DNA of 64,000 nt from Dipteris shenzhenensis (lineage: Eukaryota > Polypodiophyta > Polypodiopsida > Gleicheniales), in assembly GCA_047967505.1 (NCBI GenBank), contig CM106541.1; one strand, given 5' to 3'. Position 1 is the first letter of the stretch. Each line of letters starts with the position of its first letter. Below are positions 35,871 to 48,244 of the stretch, piece after piece. A model generated the notes under the pieces. The model saw nothing but the letters and a program-made list of their open reading frames with translations, was not told the DNA's origin and did not search any database. Made by a program: the position numbers and the translations under genes.

Positions 35871-36020
35871 TGGTCATCATTGATTTACATATTCATATTT
35901 TTAAAAAAATAGTAAAATGTAAATTCTAAGTCAGCTTAGGAAATTTTGATGTAAATTACAAGTCCATAAAATGATGTTAGCTAAGTTTGTCCACTGTAAT
36001 GATCATTTCTGTGGACAAAT

Positions 36021-36310
36021 CTAGAAGGAATTTGAGAGTTTTGACAATTCTAGTGGTCATTTTTGACAAATCTAGAAGGAATTTGACCACGCCGTAGAAG
36101 GAAAAGTTGATTGGCACGACCCGAAGTGTCCAAAAACACCTAAATTTGCCATGGTGTGAATTTGGCCAATTCACACCATGGTGGATTCATGTGTTTTTGG
36201 ACACTTCATGTCGTGCCGATCAACTTTGCCTTTTGTAGCATGGCCAAATTCCTTCTAGATTTGTTAGAAATGATCATTAGAGTTGTCAAAACTATCAAAT
36301 TCCTTCATCT
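36021..36310. mobile_element. Fold-back (MITE-like) inverted repeat
   Basis: Arms 36021-36163 and 36167-36310 are inverted copies of each other with scattered mismatches, separated by only a few bases. The centre reads gtgtgaatttggccaattcacac... in a near-palindrome. It has no coding capacity. An extra copy of the outer arm lies at about 36486-36530. Confidence 0.85.
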
Positions 36311-36339
36311 ACCCCTTCAAAATCATATTTCCTCAAAGA

Positions 36340-37860
36340 AAATTATGAAATGCATGACATTCAACATAGATAACCATAGAAAATGAAATTATTCAAAGGT
36401 GATGGAGCAAAAAGTAAATTATTTTTTTAATTAGATGAAGGGAACAGTTGTATAGGTTACAAAGCTAGAAATGAAGGAAATAGTCCAATTCCTTCTAGAT
36501 TTTCTAGAAATGATCATTAGAATGGCCACAGGTTGATAAGAGTATCTTATTACCTTAGGATATTCATCAAATTTTTCTAAATTGAATTTGAAACAATATA
36601 TGCAGTATCAATAGTGCTTAATTGCATGGAATATGACCATAGTAAAATATCTATAACTTTTGTGATGTAACTCTGATTTCAAAGTTTTTTAGTTCAAAAT
36701 CAAGAGCACAAGTAGCTCTACGACCTTATTTGTTTCCAAATCTTCAAATTCAATACAGAGAACTAGTGACAAGTTGAGGTGGTAAGGAAGAAAAGAAGAT
36801 AAGTTTGCATACAAAAGGTTCATCTTTCTGCACATCAAACTTGGAGGCGCTATATTCAATACTCAATTCAAATCTATGTTACCTTATATTGCATCAATAG
36901 AACATTTAGTATTTAACCATAGATGAATGAGAAAATTTATAGGAATGTGATAAAAATGATTATAATTGTTCAATTCAAATACAAGGAGGCTTTATAGCCT
37001 ATCTCTCTTCTTTGCTAACAATACTACATAAAAAATGGAGGCCTTTGAAATCCCAAGCAATTTCCTAAATCTAAACCTAGTAAAAAGGCTCTCCTCTTTT
37101 ATAGCCAAGCGTTGAGTTGCTTTTGTCATTGCCATGTCATGAATATTCGAGGCACAACACGTCCTCCTATGTGACTAATGTAGTGCACCAATGGGTGATA
37201 CCAATCAAATGTGCTATGAACATTGGCCCATCGAGGAGATATGCATCAACCTCCAATGACTCCTACAACAATTCAACAACTATTACATTAGAAGACCCAC
37301 AAAATACGTTCCATAAAAGACTATAAAAAACAAAGTGAAAGTTCCTCTTTGGCCCCTTTCTATACAAAAACCCTATAAATATAAATTCTAAAACAGCCAC
37401 ATATTATTTAAAAGCTTTAGATATGAAAGCACATAGTAAAACCATTAGAATAAATTGAAGTGACTACTTCTATGTCCTCCAATTTATGAAGTAAACCTAT
37501 GCAAATGCCAAAATACACAACTTGGAATTCAAATGCTTGCACTACTCCAACACCTTGTTTAATGTTGGAAGAGAGATTAAATTGGCACTGTGCATGCAAT
37601 TCTCTACATGCTTGCCTACCTTTTCACCATCTCTACATGTTTGCTTAGCTTTTCACCATGTAAGATAAATTTGCAAGTGCATTGTTAGTTAGAACTAAAT
37701 CCTCATGAGTAGCAATGTACTTACCTATAGAAGAATCCACTGGTTCACACTCCTCAAAGTTTGAAGGAAATATATCTATCAATGTTTGAAGGAAATATCC
37801 ATTGGTTTGCAGTCCTCAAAGTTTGAAGGAAATATATCTGCCATGAATAAGTACCCTTCC
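36340..37860. other. AT-rich, no recognised gene
   Basis: Apart from the stray arm fragment near 36486 I see no repeat or coding signal. A short direct repeat of 'ttgaaggaaatat' occurs near 37760-37835. Confidence 0.45.
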
Positions 37861-37864
37861 AAAG

Positions 37865-38479
37865 TCAACATAAAATTCCAACTGGATTCATTACACTCGT
37901 AGGTAAAGAAGATACACAAAGAAAGTACACAGAAAAGAATGACTTACAATGTGATGGTATCCTACAAAGAAGACACATGTCCTTGTCCATGTGGATGTGT
38001 TGCAACCTGGCAAACAATCCTTTCTTGTCAAACTTGAATCTCAAGATGTGGCCCTTCAACTCATGCTTAGTATCACCTCTCTTGCTCTTTGATGACCAAA
38101 CACTTTCATTGACTATCCAATCCTTCAAACTGTAGGTGCAAGACATCCACTCATCCAATGCATTTTTGGTGCTGTGGAACACATTTGAGCTCACAATATT
38201 GCTTTGTGATGTTGCTTTTCTCCTCACCATCCTTGCAAGGCAATGAAGGTCTTGTAATACGGGCATCTTTGAGGAAGAGAAAATCTTGGAGGATACATCT
38301 CGGGGGGAGAGAGAGCTCCAACAACATGGGTGAAACCCAAAGCTAGAGGGGGCAACAAAACAGCTATAGGGGAGGAAAGAGTAACTATAGGAGGTAGCAC
38401 AACACCCAAAATGGACAAAGAAATGAGGGCAAGAGGGGACAAAACAAGGGGGGGTAGAGAAAGAGAGGGTGGAGAGCAA
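37865..38479 (-). other. Open frame of unknown nature
   Basis: A 204-codon minus frame. The first ~70 codons are the complement of the purine-rich tract and are probably not coding. The rest (MVRRKATSQSNIVSS, then DEWMSCTYSLKDWIV and HELKGHILRFKFDKKGLFARLQHI) has ordinary composition but matches no family I recognise. It could be a decayed gene or transposon fragment. Confidence 0.25.
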
Positions 38480-38600
38480 AGCAAGAGGGGAAGAGCAAGC
38501 GGAGAAAGAGAGGGTAGAGGGAAGAACAGGAGGGGGCAGTGAAAGTGGGGGATGAGAAAGTAAAAGGAGGTAGAGAAATAGAGAGAAGCATTAGGAAAAA
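38280..38600 (+). repeat. Purine-rich (G/A) tract
   Basis: About 300 bp that are mostly G and A on the + strand, with runs such as gggggg and gagagagag. Low complexity, possible triplex-forming or G4-prone DNA, ending at the palindrome-bearing element. Confidence 0.7.
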
Positions 38601-38603
38601 AGG

Positions 38604-39065
38604 GAGCTCATTTTGGGGCCCTGAGAGAAAGTTATGATTTCTTCATTTTTCTTTCTTCTTAAACAATAAAATATGACATAATCCCATTGACATACATTGC
38701 AAAATTTAATATTTTTGACATCACTGGCATGTCTAGAGTGGGCCAAAATCCCCGAAAGGACTTTTGAAATGCCAAAAACAGGCACCCGAAGGCCCAAAAA
38801 AGGCCAAAAAGGCCCAAAAGACCACTTGTGCATTTCACCTTTTTGGCCTTTTTCGGGCCTCCAAGTGCACAAGTGGTCTTTTGGGCCTTTTTGGCCTTTT
38901 TTGGGCCTTCGGGTGCCTGTTTTTGGCGTTTCAAAAGTCCTTTCGCATTTCACTTTTTTGGACTTTTTCGAGCCTCCAGGTGCCTGTTTTTGGCGTTTCA
39001 AAAGTCCTTTGAGGGGTTTTGGCCCGCTCCGAACGTGCAATGATGTCCAAAATACCAAATTCTAT
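38604..39065. mobile_element. Palindromic element with near-perfect 80-bp hairpin core
   Basis: Core arms 38753-38832 and 38866-38945 are inverted copies with a single mismatch in 80, around a 33-base loop. A second diverged copy of the right arm follows (38946-39017), and weaker inverted similarity extends outward to about 38710 and 39060. The left end carries the 20-base motif also found at 23977. No protein-coding frame is credible. Confidence 0.85.
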
Positions 39066-40831
39066 ACCATATGTTAGATATAATAAAGTAGCTCAAGTAT
39101 CCTCATTTAATGCAAACTTGGTGATATTTCTTATAAAGTACAACTAGCTTTTGGAGAGCTCCAACCTTTCCATAGAGATGAAGACTCAGAGCTTGCAGAG
39201 TTAGGAAAGGAGATACAAGTGGATAGTCCCCTCCTTCAAGAGCTCCAAACTTCCCATAAGATGAAGACTCAGAGCTTGTGGCGCTAGTAGAGGAGATACA
39301 ACCTAAATTGGATAGTTCCCTTGTTGAAGCGCACCAAGATGTATAGAATAGAGAGAAGTCTACAATTGATGCGCAACTTCTAAATGTTTAGAGTTGTGCT
39401 CTTATATTTGATGTATTCATTTTACATTACAACCAAGTTTTAAATAATTCTTGATCAATTATTTTTTAAAACTTTGTTCTTAATAATTTTGAAATATAAA
39501 ATGGAAGTGTTTATTTATTAATGTATCAAGTGAGTGGGCTTTAATTTATTCCACTCTATACTTAAAAAAGTCCAAATTAATAAAATAAGATTCAGAATGT
39601 TTATCCATTGATATCTTTATACTTTCATATCATGCTATTCTATTATTCTTTGTAGATCAATAGTTGCTTAAGTAGGAGCTTTCTTATTTAAAAAGTGTAT
39701 CATGTTTTGACTCCTTGAGGTTTAGAACTCATAATTAATACATATAATTGAATTAATTATTTCAATTATTAATTTTATAAGGTATGTGGAATAGAAGTTC
39801 TCTTGTTTTCAACCAAGTTTCTTTAAAAATGAAAGAAACTCATGATGCTCATAAGTAGAATAAAGAGGAGATTGTCATCAATGCAACTACATGATATTGC
39901 CACCTACAAAGATTACTTATGACATATTTGACCTAAAACATGCAATTTCAAAAGGCTAAAATAAATGAATACACTCAGCTACCCCTTGCCTTGATCTATG
40001 TAGGTCAATTCATACTAGGGAAAATAGATGAAAGTAGTAACTATAAAATATGATGAAGGTCAACCTAGGAACATAGAGTTCTTCTCATCTCAAGAGAGTC
40101 TCACTTTGAAAGTATTTATATATTGTCTCTTTATGTAGCTACTAACAATCTATATTCATTAAAGGTGACTCCATGAAAATAAGTATTCTCAAGCAAAGAA
40201 TCATTACGATCTATCTCAAATTATAAATATAATCTAAAATTAATAAATATGGATCTCACATTGCATCTTATCATAAAAATATTACCTCATAAAAATATTT
40301 TCCATAAATTTGTTATATTTTTTCATAGATAGCTACAAAGTTTACCTTAGTTTTAAAATAGAGGTAAACTTTAGCACTATTTGGAGGGAGTCTAGTCTTT
40401 GAAAGATGATGAGTCTATCAGACTAAAAGAATCAAATGGTTAGGGCCTCAAAGTGGGAATTAGTAGCCAAGACAAATAAGTCATCATAATAATTTTGAAG
40501 AAACACTAGTACATAGAATGTCTATCCAAGCCCATGAAGAGGATGGAAGTTGGGCTACGGCATCACTTGATGATCCTCTGGATATAAGCAGAGGGGTCAA
40601 GCCCAAGGGAGACCCGAATGGGATAAGAGAGGACTTTTGATGGCCTACATATGCCATCATGTTGATTAAGAAATGAAGCATGTGCACTTGTGGTGGTGGG
40701 CGTTCATACACCTATGTGCTTGAGGCATAGGGATGGGAAGTGAGTTCAACAATTGCAATGTTTGGGACTCTACAAGATCAAAATTGACACCTCCAAAGTG
40801 ATGGGATAATCAAATGGGATGTTGAGATGAT
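39066..40831. other. AT-rich spacer
   Basis: A ~90-bp direct repeat at about 39140-39215 and 39225-39300 (gagctccaa(c/a)cttcc, gatgaagactcagagcttg). Otherwise non-coding AT-rich DNA. Confidence 0.5.
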
Positions 40832-40836
40832 TCTAG

Positions 40837-41162
40837 TGACAAAACATGTGTGCCTCAGGATCTATGGAGCACTCTAAGGTGGATGGAACCTATGTGGAAA
40901 CATGATGAAGAGAGTGCTCATGACATGTATCTCAAGTCAATTAGGTTCCAAGATAGATTAGCTTGGACTCATAAAGAGAATCTTGAGATAGTGCAAAGTG
41001 CTTGATTTAATATTACTTCAAATGAACCTCCCTTTTATAGGTGAGGGTACTTACATCCATATGCTTGCTCACATGTGGGATATCTCCTCCATGCCATGTG
41101 GCAGCTTACCCTTTGCTCATACCTTTGCTCTATAAGTGCTCATGGCACCACAACTCTCAACA
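40837..41162 (-). repeat. D1 3' LTR
   Basis: 326 bp. On the minus strand it runs TGTTGAGAG...TTTGTCA. It differs from the 5' LTR at ctcta(t/c)aag. Confidence 0.93.
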
Positions 41163-41376
41163 CCTCCCCTTGGTGCCATAATCCTTTGGCTACTGCAAGG
41201 TGGTCAGATGTGAGTTACAAATCCATCACCTCCCCTTAGTGCATGCATTGCTACTTAAGGTGGTCAAGTGTGGTTTTTACATGTCAATACCTCCCCTGGG
41301 TGCTTTCATAGCTACTCTCAGGTGGTCAGGCTTGTTTTACAAACATATGGGCTGAAGGTGGCAAGGTTGTTGCTTC

Positions 41377-41691
41377 TCAATACATTTTGTCGATGGCATT
41401 CGCATCTTTACTCGATGTAGCTTGATGCATGATGCTTTGTTCTTTCATGTGCCTTAATGCTTTATGTGTGGATGCCATGTTATGTGCTATGGTCATCTCA
41501 TACACTTGTGCTTTTGGCATGCTTATGACAATGATGTGTGCATTCATGCTTTGCTTTTCCATTTGTTGCAAAGGTCTTACCAATTGATTTCTTTCAATAT
41601 TGGCAGTGTCTAATTGCATACAATGATTCTGACATGACAGGCGCGTGGAGCTCAAAAAGACGATCACTTTTCCTTTTTGGAGCATGTCCAA
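41377..41691 (-). CDS. Small ORF conserved between D elements
   Basis: A 104-codon minus frame in D1. The overlapping minus frame at 57842-58123 in D2 shares most residues, including CMQLDTANIERNQLVRPLQQ and MNAHI(I/V)VISMPKAQVYEMT. It is Met/Gln-rich with a possible short coiled coil. It matches no gag or other family I know. Element D2 has a TGA just after EMTIA. Conservation may simply reflect recent common ancestry, so coding status is doubtful. Confidence 0.3.
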   Translation of the reverse strand: MDMLQKGKVIVFLSSTRLSCQNHCMQLDTANIERNQLVRPLQQMEKQSMNAHIIVISMPKAQVYEMTIAHNMASTHKALRHMKEQSIMHQATSSKDANAIDKMY

Positions 41692-43137
41692 ATTCTTCCT
41701 GGATTGGAAGTTACGCCTTATCGAAGTTTCTATGAAGGAGAGGGGGCCTTGATGATGTGGCAGAGGGATTCACATGCTGAATTCCAAACTGTGCTTAACA
41801 AGAGGCTGTGCTTAGAAGGCACTTTAACTAACCCCATAATCTAAATCTACCCATGGTTTAGTGTGGGTTGAGTGACCAAACTTGGGTTTACTTAACCAAA
41901 CCAAACTAAGTTAAATTTAACCATAGTTACTTTTTATCCTACCACGTGTCAATCTAAGGGAACCTTGGAGAAAGAAGATAGAAGATCTTTGAAGCTTCAT
42001 CGACGATGGCGATGCGATGAGGAGGATGATGGCATGCGAAGCGGTCACTGCTCTGCTTTTGGCACAGAGAGGTCGTGTTGGAGTGAGCTTTCGAAAGTTT
42101 TTTTCATTGTAGAGACAGCCGTCGATGGAGGATCTTGGTCGTAGTTGGTAGGAGCTCGTGGTGTTGCCGGTTGGAGAGAGCCGGTGTGAGCTATTTGGGC
42201 TCTATTTAACGTCGTTCGGTGCATGCCAGACGATGACTTTCTTCCACAGCTCAAGCTCTCTCAGCTCCAAGCTCTCACTCGGAGTTGATCTCTATTTTTC
42301 TATGCTTACTGGCGATATGCGTACCATCTCAAGATTGAGTAAGACGTTGACAATGGAAATGGGCGACGTCGATGCAGAAGGCTATGAGCCGCGGAGGTCA
42401 TTTGGAGCTGCTGTGTCGATGTTGCAAAGGCCGACTAAAGGGACATCAGTCGTGCTTTAGGACTGGAGCACTTGAAGGCTCCGGCTATGTAAAAGTAGGC
42501 TTTGTCATTGGGGAGTTGCTGCTCTCCAGAGCGGCTTGTTGCAGGGTCGTTGGTCATGAGCTGTGGTCGCAGGCTACGTAGGAGGCGCAAGAGCCCTGTG
42601 TGAACGTCGCCTTATGTTTTCAGCCACTCAATCACCTTCATTGGATTCGTGGAGCTGCCCAAACTTTTCATGGAGTCCTTTCTTCACTGGCTACTGTAGT
42701 TGCATAGGTCGATGAAGCCGTGTACTGGACATGCTTTATAGCCGCTGGCTGTGTGAAGCTATGCTGTTGATGGAGCTTGCTTACAGATCTCTCTTTCTGT
42801 TTCAAATCTCAAAGATAACCTTTCGTTCTCAAACAGCATGAAAGAAAGCTCTCCCAACCAATCTCTCTTTGGAAGAGAAGAACAACTCTCACAGATCTAT
42901 CTCACAAAATAGATCTCTAAAAAGGAATGAACTCTCTCTCTCTCTCATCAAGAATGACGGAAATATCTCATAGCAATGAACGGAATTTTCATTCAATGGA
43001 CGGAATTCTCTCAATCTAAAAACTAAAACTAACCTAGGAGAAAAACATGAGCTCCTAAGACATGCCTACAACTAATCTAGGAATGGAAGCAATCCTAGTG
43101 AACTACTAATGAGCTAAACTAGGAGTGCTAAACCTAT

Positions 43138-43149
43138 GCTCTGATACCA
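43138..43149 (-). promoter_or_regulatory. D1 primer-binding site
   Basis: The + strand reads gctctgatacca, the reverse complement of the Met-tRNA PBS, directly beside the 5' LTR. Confidence 0.95.
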
Positions 43150-43475
43150 TGACAAAACATGTGTGCCTCAGGATCTATGGAGCACTCTAAGGTGGATGGA
43201 ACCTATGTGGAAACATGATGAAGAGAGTGCTCATGACATGTATCTCAAGTCAATTAGGTTCCAAGATAGATTAGCTTGGACTCATAAAGAGAATCTTGAG
43301 ATAGTGCAAAGTGCTTGATTTAATATTACTTCAAATGAACCTCCCTTTTATAGGTGAGGGTACTTACATCCATATGCTTGCTCACATGTGGGATATCTCC
43401 TCCATGCCATGTGGCAGCTTACCCTTTGCTCATACCTTTGCTCTACAAGTGCTCATGGCACCACAACTCTCAACA
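43150..43475 (-). repeat. D1 5' LTR with TATA box
   Basis: 326 bp. On the minus strand, ctataaaaggg (about 43353-43343) is a good TATA box and is present in all D LTRs here. The other D elements keep the U3 but D2 has a different U5 end. Confidence 0.93.
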
Positions 43476-43480
43476 TCTAG

Positions 43481-46025
43481 TGCCCCAACCACCTTAACTC
43501 TCTTGAGAAGGCTGCCCTGAGGCTTCAACCCATTTTGGAATAGTTTCTTCTACTTGGCTAGAAATTTAAGAGAAGAAAGAAAGCTTAGCCAAATAGTGAA
43601 GAGGAAGAAAGTGATATTTGACACCATTGCAAATGTTTATCTACTCACACTTGGCATCATTGAAATAAAAAATCCATGTGATTGATCCACACTACTTATA
43701 CCACTATATAATGCACATTGTAATTTGTGCTATAGACAAGAAGCCAAATGAGGATCCAAAGACTTTGTTTAGATAGGTGAATACAACAAACCCCAATCAC
43801 ATACCATTTGTGCTTCTTCATATGGGCTATCCATTATTTTCTCTCTTTGGCCCCAATCCTCTCACTATGCTTCCTCTAGCTACATGCATAGATTCTAGAT
43901 GTGAATAACCATTAGAAGAAGGGAGACGCCACCCATATTAAATAGACAATGACAATGAGATCTTTTATGACGAGCTAATAACTCAAATTTTATCATTTTA
44001 CACAGAACATAGTGCATTCATTTTCAAGTCAAAAGGAACATCTAGTCTAAGAACAATGCCAAAGGGGTTGTAGGAAGTCAAATTTCCCAAACACTTGTGT
44101 TCCATTGATCCCAATATTGGTCCATGTATAATGTTCTCATATGAGGAGTTCATAAAGCTAGATAAAGCATGATGTAATGTGTAGTGCACATAGGTAGATA
44201 GGTCATGATATATGTGACCATAAATTTGAGCCACATTTTGGGATCCAGAATGATTTTGATTGGAGATGTTTACATGGTTACAACTACTGAAGGTCACAAC
44301 TACGCCAGGGAATTGTGAAGTGCACTTACCATTTACAACACATAAACCCAACCACACTACACTAATGTCAGGGTCTTGCTAGCAAGAAAGTATATCCTAT
44401 AAATGTGTTTACCAATTCTTGTTCTCAAAGTATAGAAACCACAACCTACATGTAACCTATCAAGGCCTCACAACTATCTTGGCATTTAGTTGTCTAGACA
44501 AATTCATGTGCATGGATTTAATTCATTAAATGTATTATCTTCTAAAGTTAGGGATGGATATCTTATAATGGCTAGTTATTCCAATGAAAAAGATCCCCAT
44601 ACTATGGGAACATGCAATAGTAAGAATCTTATTAGCCATAAGGGATTTACACATGCTATTTCTTATCCTTATTTTCCTTTCCTTTTCAATGACCTTTCCA
44701 CTTCCAATGAGGAATCAGAAAGCAACTGTTCTTGCTCATAAAATACCTCCTTCCAAATGTAATTATGCCCAAAATACCCCTAACCCTTTCTAATTATACT
44801 TTTAACACGTAGTTTGACTACTGTCCACAACTCGGACTAACTGTTCCATAGCCAAGCTGTTCAAGCCATCTAGTTGAGCAGAGTTTGAATGCATGCACAA
44901 TCCAATTGATAGACTTTAAATAGCACACAAACAATAAACACAATCTAAATACATATCAATTTCCCTCTTCTAGTATTCTAAGCTTTATTCCCGTGTCTTA
45001 CTACACTACCACTATGATTCACACATACATACCAATTGAAGCTCCCATCACTAACCAAGAACAATCGTATGGTTCTCTGAAAAAGTGATGGTAGGATAAA
45101 CCACACAAACTACAATGGACAATGGAGTCCTAGCTTGGTGGTTGAAGTAGATTTGTGTGAATTCAACCCTTGACCAGACCCTGGCAGCACCACAATTTAA
45201 AAAAAGTTCAACCAACAATGATCTCATTGAGAACAAGTTGATCAATCTGACAAAATTGTTAAGTCCAACACTACAGACACCTCTAGCTATGCAATACTAC
45301 AGTATTGGGACTCCAAATTCACAAGATAACCAACAAATCACAATCACATAGTACCATAGTCAACAATCCAAATGAAAACCACTTCAACAAAACTTCCTCC
45401 ACATGGAGATGACAATCACTTAATATGCATCAAACGTGTTGACAATGGTGATTAACTATCAAGCCAAATCCCAACGGAATAAATTACACCAAAACACATT
45501 GGTTTAATGGATCAACAATGTACAATTATCAATAGCAATAAGCATTGGTAGAGTTTTACTACTCAAATAGGGGATTTGCCAATCTATTATTTCTTTTATA
45601 CTGCTCATTTTTTTAATCGCTCGCATTTTTTGGCTTGCTTGCTTTTTGGTGATCCTTGGAAGAGTGCTAGTGTCCCATGAAACTCTGGCTCTAGTGTTTG
45701 TTAAGCCATCCTCAGCACCCCACAGCAAGTCCTTGAGCAATCACCTAACTTGATATATCAGCATGAAAACACTAGCATGAAGTCACATATCACATGGTTG
45801 CCAACAACAGTACATATTATTCTCTTATATTACATTTGAGTCTTTCATGATGATATGGGGTACAACTCTTTGTGAGGAGCACACAGAGAACTCAAGCCCA
45901 TTTGCAGTAGAGGATGCAAGCCTAGCAACTAGCAAATGAGAACAAACCTCAACAATTGATCGAGTAGACTCTTGAGGAAGAAACAATGCCCTTTACCTCA
46001 AGCTATTCATGGTCGAGGAACCACA
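43481..46025. other. No recognised gene
   Basis: AT-rich DNA with scattered short frames (largest minus 43998-44357) that match nothing I know. No LTR, TIR or tandem repeat is evident. Confidence 0.45.
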
Positions 46026-46327
46026 TGTTAAGGAAATCATAGTCAAAGAGTGTGTCACTATATGAGTTTTATGTGTTAGTGTGCCTTATGGATGCAACGT
46101 AACATTATCCCATATACACATTGGTATCTTATGTGTGTGGGCCCTCTATAAAAGAGTTGTACTTATCACTTATCACATCAATCAAGTCTACAAGCTACCT
46201 CGGTCCACATGTGAGTACTTGCTCATTTCTTTCATTTCCCTTCCATTTCTTTCATTTCCATTGCATTATGTTTGCCACCTTTCCTTTCCTAGTTTAGCTC
46301 ACTCCTCTGCCTACCATATTTCCAACA
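46026..46327 (+). repeat. Copia C 5' LTR
   Basis: 302 bp, tgttaagg...ccaaca, TATA box ctataaaagag. It is longer than the 3' LTR through small insertions (for example an extra 'tttcatttcccttcc' stretch). Confidence 0.85.
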
Positions 46328-47109
46328 TGTGGTATTAGAGCTATGTTCCTAGCCTTGCTCCCCTTCTTCTAGCTCCACCTAGAGGATGAGGGTGGCTAGG
46401 AAAAGGAGCTTCCCTCTCTCTCAATGGTGGAGTCTCCTTTCCCTTTCTTAGCCTCTTCATTCATCATTTAGTTCATTCTCTAGCCTTGTCCCTACTTCCC
46501 ACATTTTCTACCCAGCCTTTGCGCCTCACTTCTAGCCCTCATTGCCTTGATTTTGATGCCTCAATCATTCAATTTTGGCATTGCCTAGTTGCAACAGATC
46601 AACACGTTTCAGTAGAGCAGCAGGACTAGCAATATAAGGGCTTGAAGATGCACTTATTATGTAGCTTATCTTCAGCAATCAGTTCAACATCAGATCTGCC
46701 CAATTACGCACAGTTTCCAGCAACATTTGACTTGATATTCAGCAATGTTTGGCCCTATTTGTGCTTGAAATCATGCCATCCCTTGATGTGCCTTTTCGAT
46801 GGACATTGTTGTCTCCTGCATGTGGAAATTGGTGACCTTGTGGAGCTGTTTATTTTAGATTGTCATGGGTGCATAATCAGCCTCTAATCAATGGGAATAT
46901 TTGGCTCTTCACCTCCAGTTTATAGTGTCCATAAGGCTTCCTTCTTCCACGTGGTTGCTGTCCTACCTGTCACCACTTCTCAGCTTGAACATGAAGCTGT
47001 GCCTTTCCAAGTGAGACTACCACATTTTGAGGAGATTTGTTGCCCTGGAAGTTCCTAACAGCTAGCACATTATCATGTCTTTATCCTTGTCCACCTTTTT
47101 GCTCGTGGA

Positions 47110-47903
47110 AAAGTTCAAGGGCCAAGGGTTTCCAACCTAGAATATGAAGATGCAACTATTCTTATGAGAGAAGGTGTATTGGATGTGATTGCAAATGATG
47201 AAATTTGTACTCCTTCAATGGATCCTCAGTAACTCAAGTTATGGAAGCAACACAATAGCCGAGCTCTTGCTCTCATTGGGATATGCTTGGCTAATTCACT
47301 CATTCATCATGTGGATTTCAAGTCTACGGCCAAATAAATTTGGCATTGATTAGAGTGTATCTTGGGTAATAAGGTAACTAACTCAAAAGCTTTTCTGAAA
47401 TTGAAGTTTTATGAGTTGAACATGCAAGACAATGAAGTGCTAGGTGATCATCTCTCCAAATTCAAATCTCTTATTCAATAATTATCAAGTTTGAAGTGTC
47501 CTCTAGATGATGAGGACAAGATGGCAGTCCTTATCAAAAGCATGCAGGGTATCTCTCGCTTTGAGCAAACCATTGAAGTCTTACAACTTGCAGACACTAT
47601 ATATGATGACTTGGTTGCTCTTCTTATTGAGAAAGACCGCCAGAAGAAGGAATCTACTCTTACTCCTACATTACACACTAAAGATGCCCTTATCTTTGCA
47701 AGCAAATGGAAAGCCAATAAGAATATTATTTGTAGGTACTGTAAGCAAAAACGTCATATTGAGGCAAATTGCTTCAAAAATCAAGAGAAAGAACAAGGAC
47801 AACACCATGCTGATCTGGTTACAAAGGAGAAGAAACCTGAAGACCCACCAAAAGAAATCTTTGCAGGCTTTATTGAAATTACAGATTCCATTGAGGATCC
47901 ATA
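47110..47903 (+). pseudogene. Copia C gag (UBN2 type) with zinc knuckle
   Basis: Reads FKGQGFPT (stop) NMKMQLFL, then LKLWKQHNSRALALIG, KLKFYELNMQDNEVLGDHLSKF, CPLDDEDKMAVLIKSM, and a knuckle CRYCKQKRHIEANC (C-x2-C-x4-H-x4-C) near 47730-47775. This is the copia gag order. The last 138 codons (47491-47904) are open, while earlier stops at about 47140, 47232 and 47480 and small shifts break it. The frame ends at a TAG, and protease does not follow. Confidence 0.8.
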
Positions 47904-48244
47904 GGTTTTCTAGTTCAGTGATTGAGTCAATAAAGGTACTTTGCCTTGAGTAGTCCCTCTAAAATGAATGTAATAAAGTATCATTGAGTCAATAAGGGTA
48001 CTCTACCTTGGGTTGTTCCCCAAAAATGGATGTATTGTCTTTCACTTTGGTATGATTACCTACTACCTAGTTTAGAGTAAGGGGGGGTGACAAGTGATGG
48101 TCCTCAATCGCAAGCTGACTTAGAAGTCACTGTCACACGAGAGGTGTTGTGGATAGTTGGAATTGCTCTTTGCAATATTGCAATGGAGGGGGATTGGTCT
48201 ACTCCTTGCACATTGGCTCTCACACTCTTTGCACAGAGGGGGGA

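Larger units (their letters stand above)
40837..43475 (-). mobile_element. Non-autonomous LTR retrotransposon D1, complete
   Basis: 2639 bp, minus orientation, target duplication TCTAG at 40832-40836 and 43476-43480. LTRs are 326 bp each with about one difference. The PBS is exact at 43149-43138, and a PPT (aaggggagg on the minus strand) abuts the 3' LTR. The ~1.97-kb interior has no gag, protease, integrase, RT or RNase H; it must be moved by proteins from another element. The interior includes a small minus frame that is also present in D2, and a leader ending in CT repeats before the PBS. Confidence 0.94.

Noticed and set aside
37865-38479. 204-codon minus ORF as a host gene
   Set aside because: The N-terminal third lies over a purine-rich tract and no family or splice pattern supports it; kept only as an unknown frame.
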